DNA from: Flavobacterium sp. YJ01
GTDB lineage: Bacteria > Bacteroidota > Bacteroidia > Flavobacteriales > Flavobacteriaceae
Assembly: GCF_029320955.1 (NCBI RefSeq)
Contig: NZ_CP119757.1
Coordinates: forward strand, 1,116,001 to 1,180,000
Length of the DNA: 64,000 bases
Direction: 5' to 3'
Of this stretch, positions 61,335 through 64,000 are shown piece by piece (positions within the stretch are counted from its first letter, which is position 1; each line of letters begins with the position of its first letter). The notes under the pieces were generated by a model, which worked only from the letters and a program-made list of their open reading frames with translations, was not told where the DNA came from and searched no databases. The position numbers were made by a program, and so were the translations under genes.

Positions 61335-61457
61335 AGATTAAATTTTCGTTAAACATACTAAAATATCTAAAGATAGTCACGATTTTAACAAACATTTTTT
61401 CACAAAAAATATATCATCAATAAAGTAATTATAATTGTAGATATATTATAAATCTAT

Positions 61458-62780
61458 TTAAAGCTCATCCTCAAGCTTAAACTTAAATTTTAAGACTACA
61501 CTATTTCTTTCAACCTCCATATTAACCCAAATATCTTCTTCTGATTTCAAAAGATTATTTATTTGCTGTAAACTATATCTATAGGGTTGAATTTTATTAA
61601 TACTCACAATAATATCACCTTTACGTAATCCGCATTTTTCGGCAGCCGAATTTTTACGCACATTTACGATTTCGTAAACGGGTTTTAAAGCAAACTTATA
61701 TTTAAAATTATTATTGTTTTTATCTCCCTGAAACTCTTCTAATGTATTAGCAACTCTAACAGTTTCCATATGTACCGTTTCTTGTACCCATTGCAATCCG
61801 TTATGTTGAACAGAAATACCGCTTTTGTTATAAGTAAAAGGTTCCCCAAATTTTGAATTCTTCTTTAAATAGAGTTTTTTATCCTTATAATCTAAAACGA
61901 CAGTAAATCTTTTCAGTATTTCTCCTCCCATCGAACCAATACGGCCCGGAACCATCTTTACATTACGTATAGAAAGTGAATCTGGAAAAGAAACAATTGG
62001 CTTTTTAAAATCAAATTCATCAATCGAAAACTGATCTATTTTGGCACGATGTCCTTCAATATCACCGCTAAAGCCTTTTCCTAAAAAATCAGGAAAATTT
62101 TTATCTGGCAACTTAATCTTATCATTTTCAAAAATCCAGAAAGCATCACTATTACCAATATCAATTAACAATTTTGCTTCAATCTTTTCATTATTAACTG
62201 TAGCCGTGGTTACTATATAAGGTTTGGATCTTTCGATAGTAATTGGGATTAATTTAAATTTTTTATCCAGTTTTTCTTGAAACTTAGTATTTTTAGAATG
62301 AACAACAATTCTCTTTTTCTGGTAATTGATTTCTACCAAATTATTTCTAAAAAATTTATGTCCGATAATTCCATTTACAGGAATTCCGATATGAGAAGAC
62401 AAATTGAAGCTTTGATCCAAAATAATATAAACCATATGGTCGTTTGACTTTAGACCATGAGTTTCTAAAACATTTTTAGTCGATTTTAAACCTTCTATTT
62501 CCTCTTCACTTCCTAAACCGCGAAGTTTGATTTTTTCCACATTATTAAAACTTACTTCCTGCTTCTCCTCCATACTAAAGAGAATTGTTTCCTCAACACC
62601 AGAATCTAACAGAAAATTAAGTTCTACTCCGTTTACTTTTATCGGAATAAAAATCAGATTATTAATTAGTTTAAAAGGAATTGTGGCCTTTGTCGCATTG
62701 TTCTCCATCAAAAAATCGCCTTGTCCAAAAAGCGCAAAAGGTAAGAATACCCCAAAAAACAATACTATATATTTTTTCAT
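61458..62780 (-). CDS. Retropepsin-like aspartyl protease with PDZ domain
   Basis: 440 residues from ATG 62780; the upstream in-frame TTG at 62786 is not needed. Signal peptide ending 'ALFGQ'. First pepsin-like half with 'FLLDSG' (Asp59), second with 'KLLIDIGNSDAF' where the usual DTG/DSG is DIG. A C-terminal PDZ domain ('ALKPVYEIVNVRKNSAAEKCGLRKGDIIVSINKIQ', about 350-435). Exported or periplasmic. The non-canonical second motif may reduce or alter activity. Substrate unknown. Confidence 0.87.
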   Translation of the reverse strand: MKKYIVLFFGVFLPFALFGQGDFLMENNATKATIPFKLINNLIFIPIKVNGVELNFLLDSGVEETILFSMEEKQEVSFNNVEKIKLRGLGSEEEIEGLKSTKNVLETHGLKSNDHMVYIILDQSFNLSSHIGIPVNGIIGHKFFRNNLVEINYQKKRIVVHSKNTKFQEKLDKKFKLIPITIERSKPYIVTTATVNNEKIEAKLLIDIGNSDAFWIFENDKIKLPDKNFPDFLGKGFSGDIEGHRAKIDQFSIDEFDFKKPIVSFPDSLSIRNVKMVPGRIGSMGGEILKRFTVVLDYKDKKLYLKKNSKFGEPFTYNKSGISVQHNGLQWVQETVHMETVRVANTLEEFQGDKNNNNFKYKFALKPVYEIVNVRKNSAAEKCGLRKGDIIVSINKIQPYRYSLQQINNLLKSEEDIWVNMEVERNSVVLKFKFKLEDEL

Positions 62781-62903
62781 TGACAATTTTTTATTATAAA
62801 ATTAGTAAATATATTTATTATTGTTACATTTTTGCAAGTACCCATATTGTTTACGTTAAATTCGAAAAAAAAATGCAAATTTGCACTTCAATAATTTGTA
62901 CTC

Positions 62904-64000
62904 ATGCCAACAATTTCACACAAAGGCAAAAACATGCCTGAATCTCCGATACGCAAGCTGGCTCCTTTTGCAGATTTAGCAAAGAAAAAAGGACATAAAG
63001 TGTATCACTTAAACATTGGTCAACCGGATATCAAGACACCCGAAGTGGCCATCGAGGCGGTAAAAAATATTGATTTAACTCTTATAGAATACAGTCCGTC
63101 TGCCGGATATGAAAGCTATAGAAAAAAATTAGCTCATTTTTACCAGCGTCAAAACGTAAACGTTAACACAGAAGACATCATTGTTACAACTGGTGGTTCT
63201 GAAGCCTTACTTTTTGCGCTGGCCACAATTACAGATCCTGGAGATGAAATCATTATTCCAGAGCCTTTCTATGCTAACTATCACGCATTTGCATCTTCAA
63301 CAAGTGCAACTGTAGTGCCACTTGTTTCTACAATTGAAACTGCTTTTGCTTTGCCAAGTATTGAAGAAGTAGAAAAATTAATTACACCTAAAACAAAAGC
63401 CATTCTGATTTGCAACCCTGGAAATCCGACTGGGTATTTATATTCTGAAGCAGAAATTAAGCAATTAGCAAGTTTAATTAAAAAACATGACTTATACTTA
63501 ATTGCTGATGAAGTGTACCGCGAATTTCTGTACGATGGAAATGACGTACATTTTTCTGTAATGAATTTAGAAGATGTACAGCAAAATGTTATTATGGTTG
63601 ATTCTGTTTCAAAACGTTACAGTATGTGCGGTGCAAGAATTGGTTGTTTAGTAACTAAAAATAAAGAAGTTTTAGCAACAGTAATGAAATTTGCTCAGGC
63701 TCGTTTGAGTCCGCCAACAATTGAGCAGATTGCTTGCGAAGCTGCAATAGACACTCCGCAAAGTTATTTTGACGAAGTAATTTCAGAATATAAAGAGCGT
63801 CGCGATACTTTGATTACTGAACTAAATAAAATTGATGGAGTTATTGTTACAAAACCAAAAGGAGCTTTTTATTGCATTGCAGAATTGCCAATAGAAAACT
63901 CTGATGATTTTGCGCAATGGCTTTTAGAAAGTTATGATTTAAATGGTGAAACTGTAATGATTGCACCAGCAAAAGGTTTTTATTCAACTCCAGGAATGGG
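62904..64000 (+). CDS. PLP-dependent class I/II aminotransferase (partial, runs off window)
   Basis: ATG at 62904, open to the window end, so at least 365 residues and truncated by the window. Motifs: 'LNIGQPDIKTP', 'GGSEALLFAL', 'LICNPGNPTGYLYS', 'LIADEVYREF' (conserved Asp and Tyr), PLP-binding Lys237 in 'VDSVSKRYSM', and Arg-containing 'CGARIGCLV'. Fold type I aspartate-aminotransferase-like enzyme; the next Met at 62934 is an alternative start. Cytoplasmic. Substrate (Asp, Tyr or others) not determined. Confidence 0.92.
   Translation, partial: MPTISHKGKNMPESPIRKLAPFADLAKKKGHKVYHLNIGQPDIKTPEVAIEAVKNIDLTLIEYSPSAGYESYRKKLAHFYQRQNVNVNTEDIIVTTGGSEALLFALATITDPGDEIIIPEPFYANYHAFASSTSATVVPLVSTIETAFALPSIEEVEKLITPKTKAILICNPGNPTGYLYSEAEIKQLASLIKKHDLYLIADEVYREFLYDGNDVHFSVMNLEDVQQNVIMVDSVSKRYSMCGARIGCLVTKNKEVLATVMKFAQARLSPPTIEQIACEAAIDTPQSYFDEVISEYKERRDTLITELNKIDGVIVTKPKGAFYCIAELPIENSDDFAQWLLESYDLNGETVMIAPAKGFYSTPGM

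Noticed and set aside
1..64000. CRISPR arrays, tRNA or rRNA genes
   Set aside because: No regularly spaced direct repeats with unique spacers, and no cloverleaf or rRNA-like segments were recognised; the repeats present are palindromic intergenic units. A tRNAscan run would be decisive.

Overview
The window is AT-rich DNA from a member of the Bacteroidota, most likely a Flavobacterium or close relative. Evidence seen in the sequence: type IX secretion sorting domains of type A and type B, a PorP/SprF protein, many TonB-dependent receptors, many weak ribosome binding sites, and repeated matches to the Bacteroidota promoter -7 element TAnnTTTG (often with TTG about 19 bases upstream). Housekeeping anchors are valS, prfA, pyrF, purU, topB, a catalase and a fused B12-dependent acyl-CoA mutase (IcmF). 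No rRNA, tRNA or CRISPR array was recognised.

Layout. 0-3.2 kb: two small secreted paralogues that look like free-standing sorting-domain folds, a large palindromic unit and a T9SS type A secreted protein. 3.3-12.9 kb: icmF, an L,D-transpeptidase, small hypothetical genes, purU and catalase. 13.0-13.85 kb: a gene-poor stretch with two tandem copies of a probable small RNA, each followed by a palindromic repeat. 13.85-15.6 kb: a BtuF-like protein and pyrF. 15.9-22.6 kb: a general-stress block (Dps, CsbD, AraC-type regulator, response regulator, CHASE3 histidine kinase, DUF4142-like lipoprotein, OMP barrel, lmo0937-like, YtxH, holin-like and small proteins). 22.7-25.5 kb: a DUF5723 protein and prfA. 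25.8-30.8 kb: an accessory island with a two-gene AAA ATPase plus DUF4435/TOPRIM cassette resembling the PARIS anti-phage system, a frameshifted gene divergent from a small XRE regulator, and an IS3-family element with an unusual coupled second ORF. 31-39.5 kb: small membrane and lipoprotein genes, topB and an MFS transporter. 39.7-49.2 kb: an iron-acquisition locus with three TonB-dependent siderophore receptors, a PepSY membrane protein and a DUF4198 protein; four promoters share a Fur-like operator candidate. 49.3-54.1 kb: an APC permease, a polyvalent-type protein kinase and valS. 54.3-62.8 kb: a DUF1573 protein, a lipoprotein, a T9SS type B adhesin/PorP/OmpA operon and a PDZ-containing aspartyl protease. 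The window ends inside a PLP aminotransferase.

How the genes work together. The iron locus is a coherent uptake module. The adhesin-PorP-OmpA operon is a surface-display module. The stress block combines DNA and envelope protection proteins with a two-component pair. The ATPase/DUF4435 pair is a candidate abortive-infection defence next to mobile DNA. Palindromic intergenic repeats of several families are scattered through the window, one of them apparently inserted in frame in valS.
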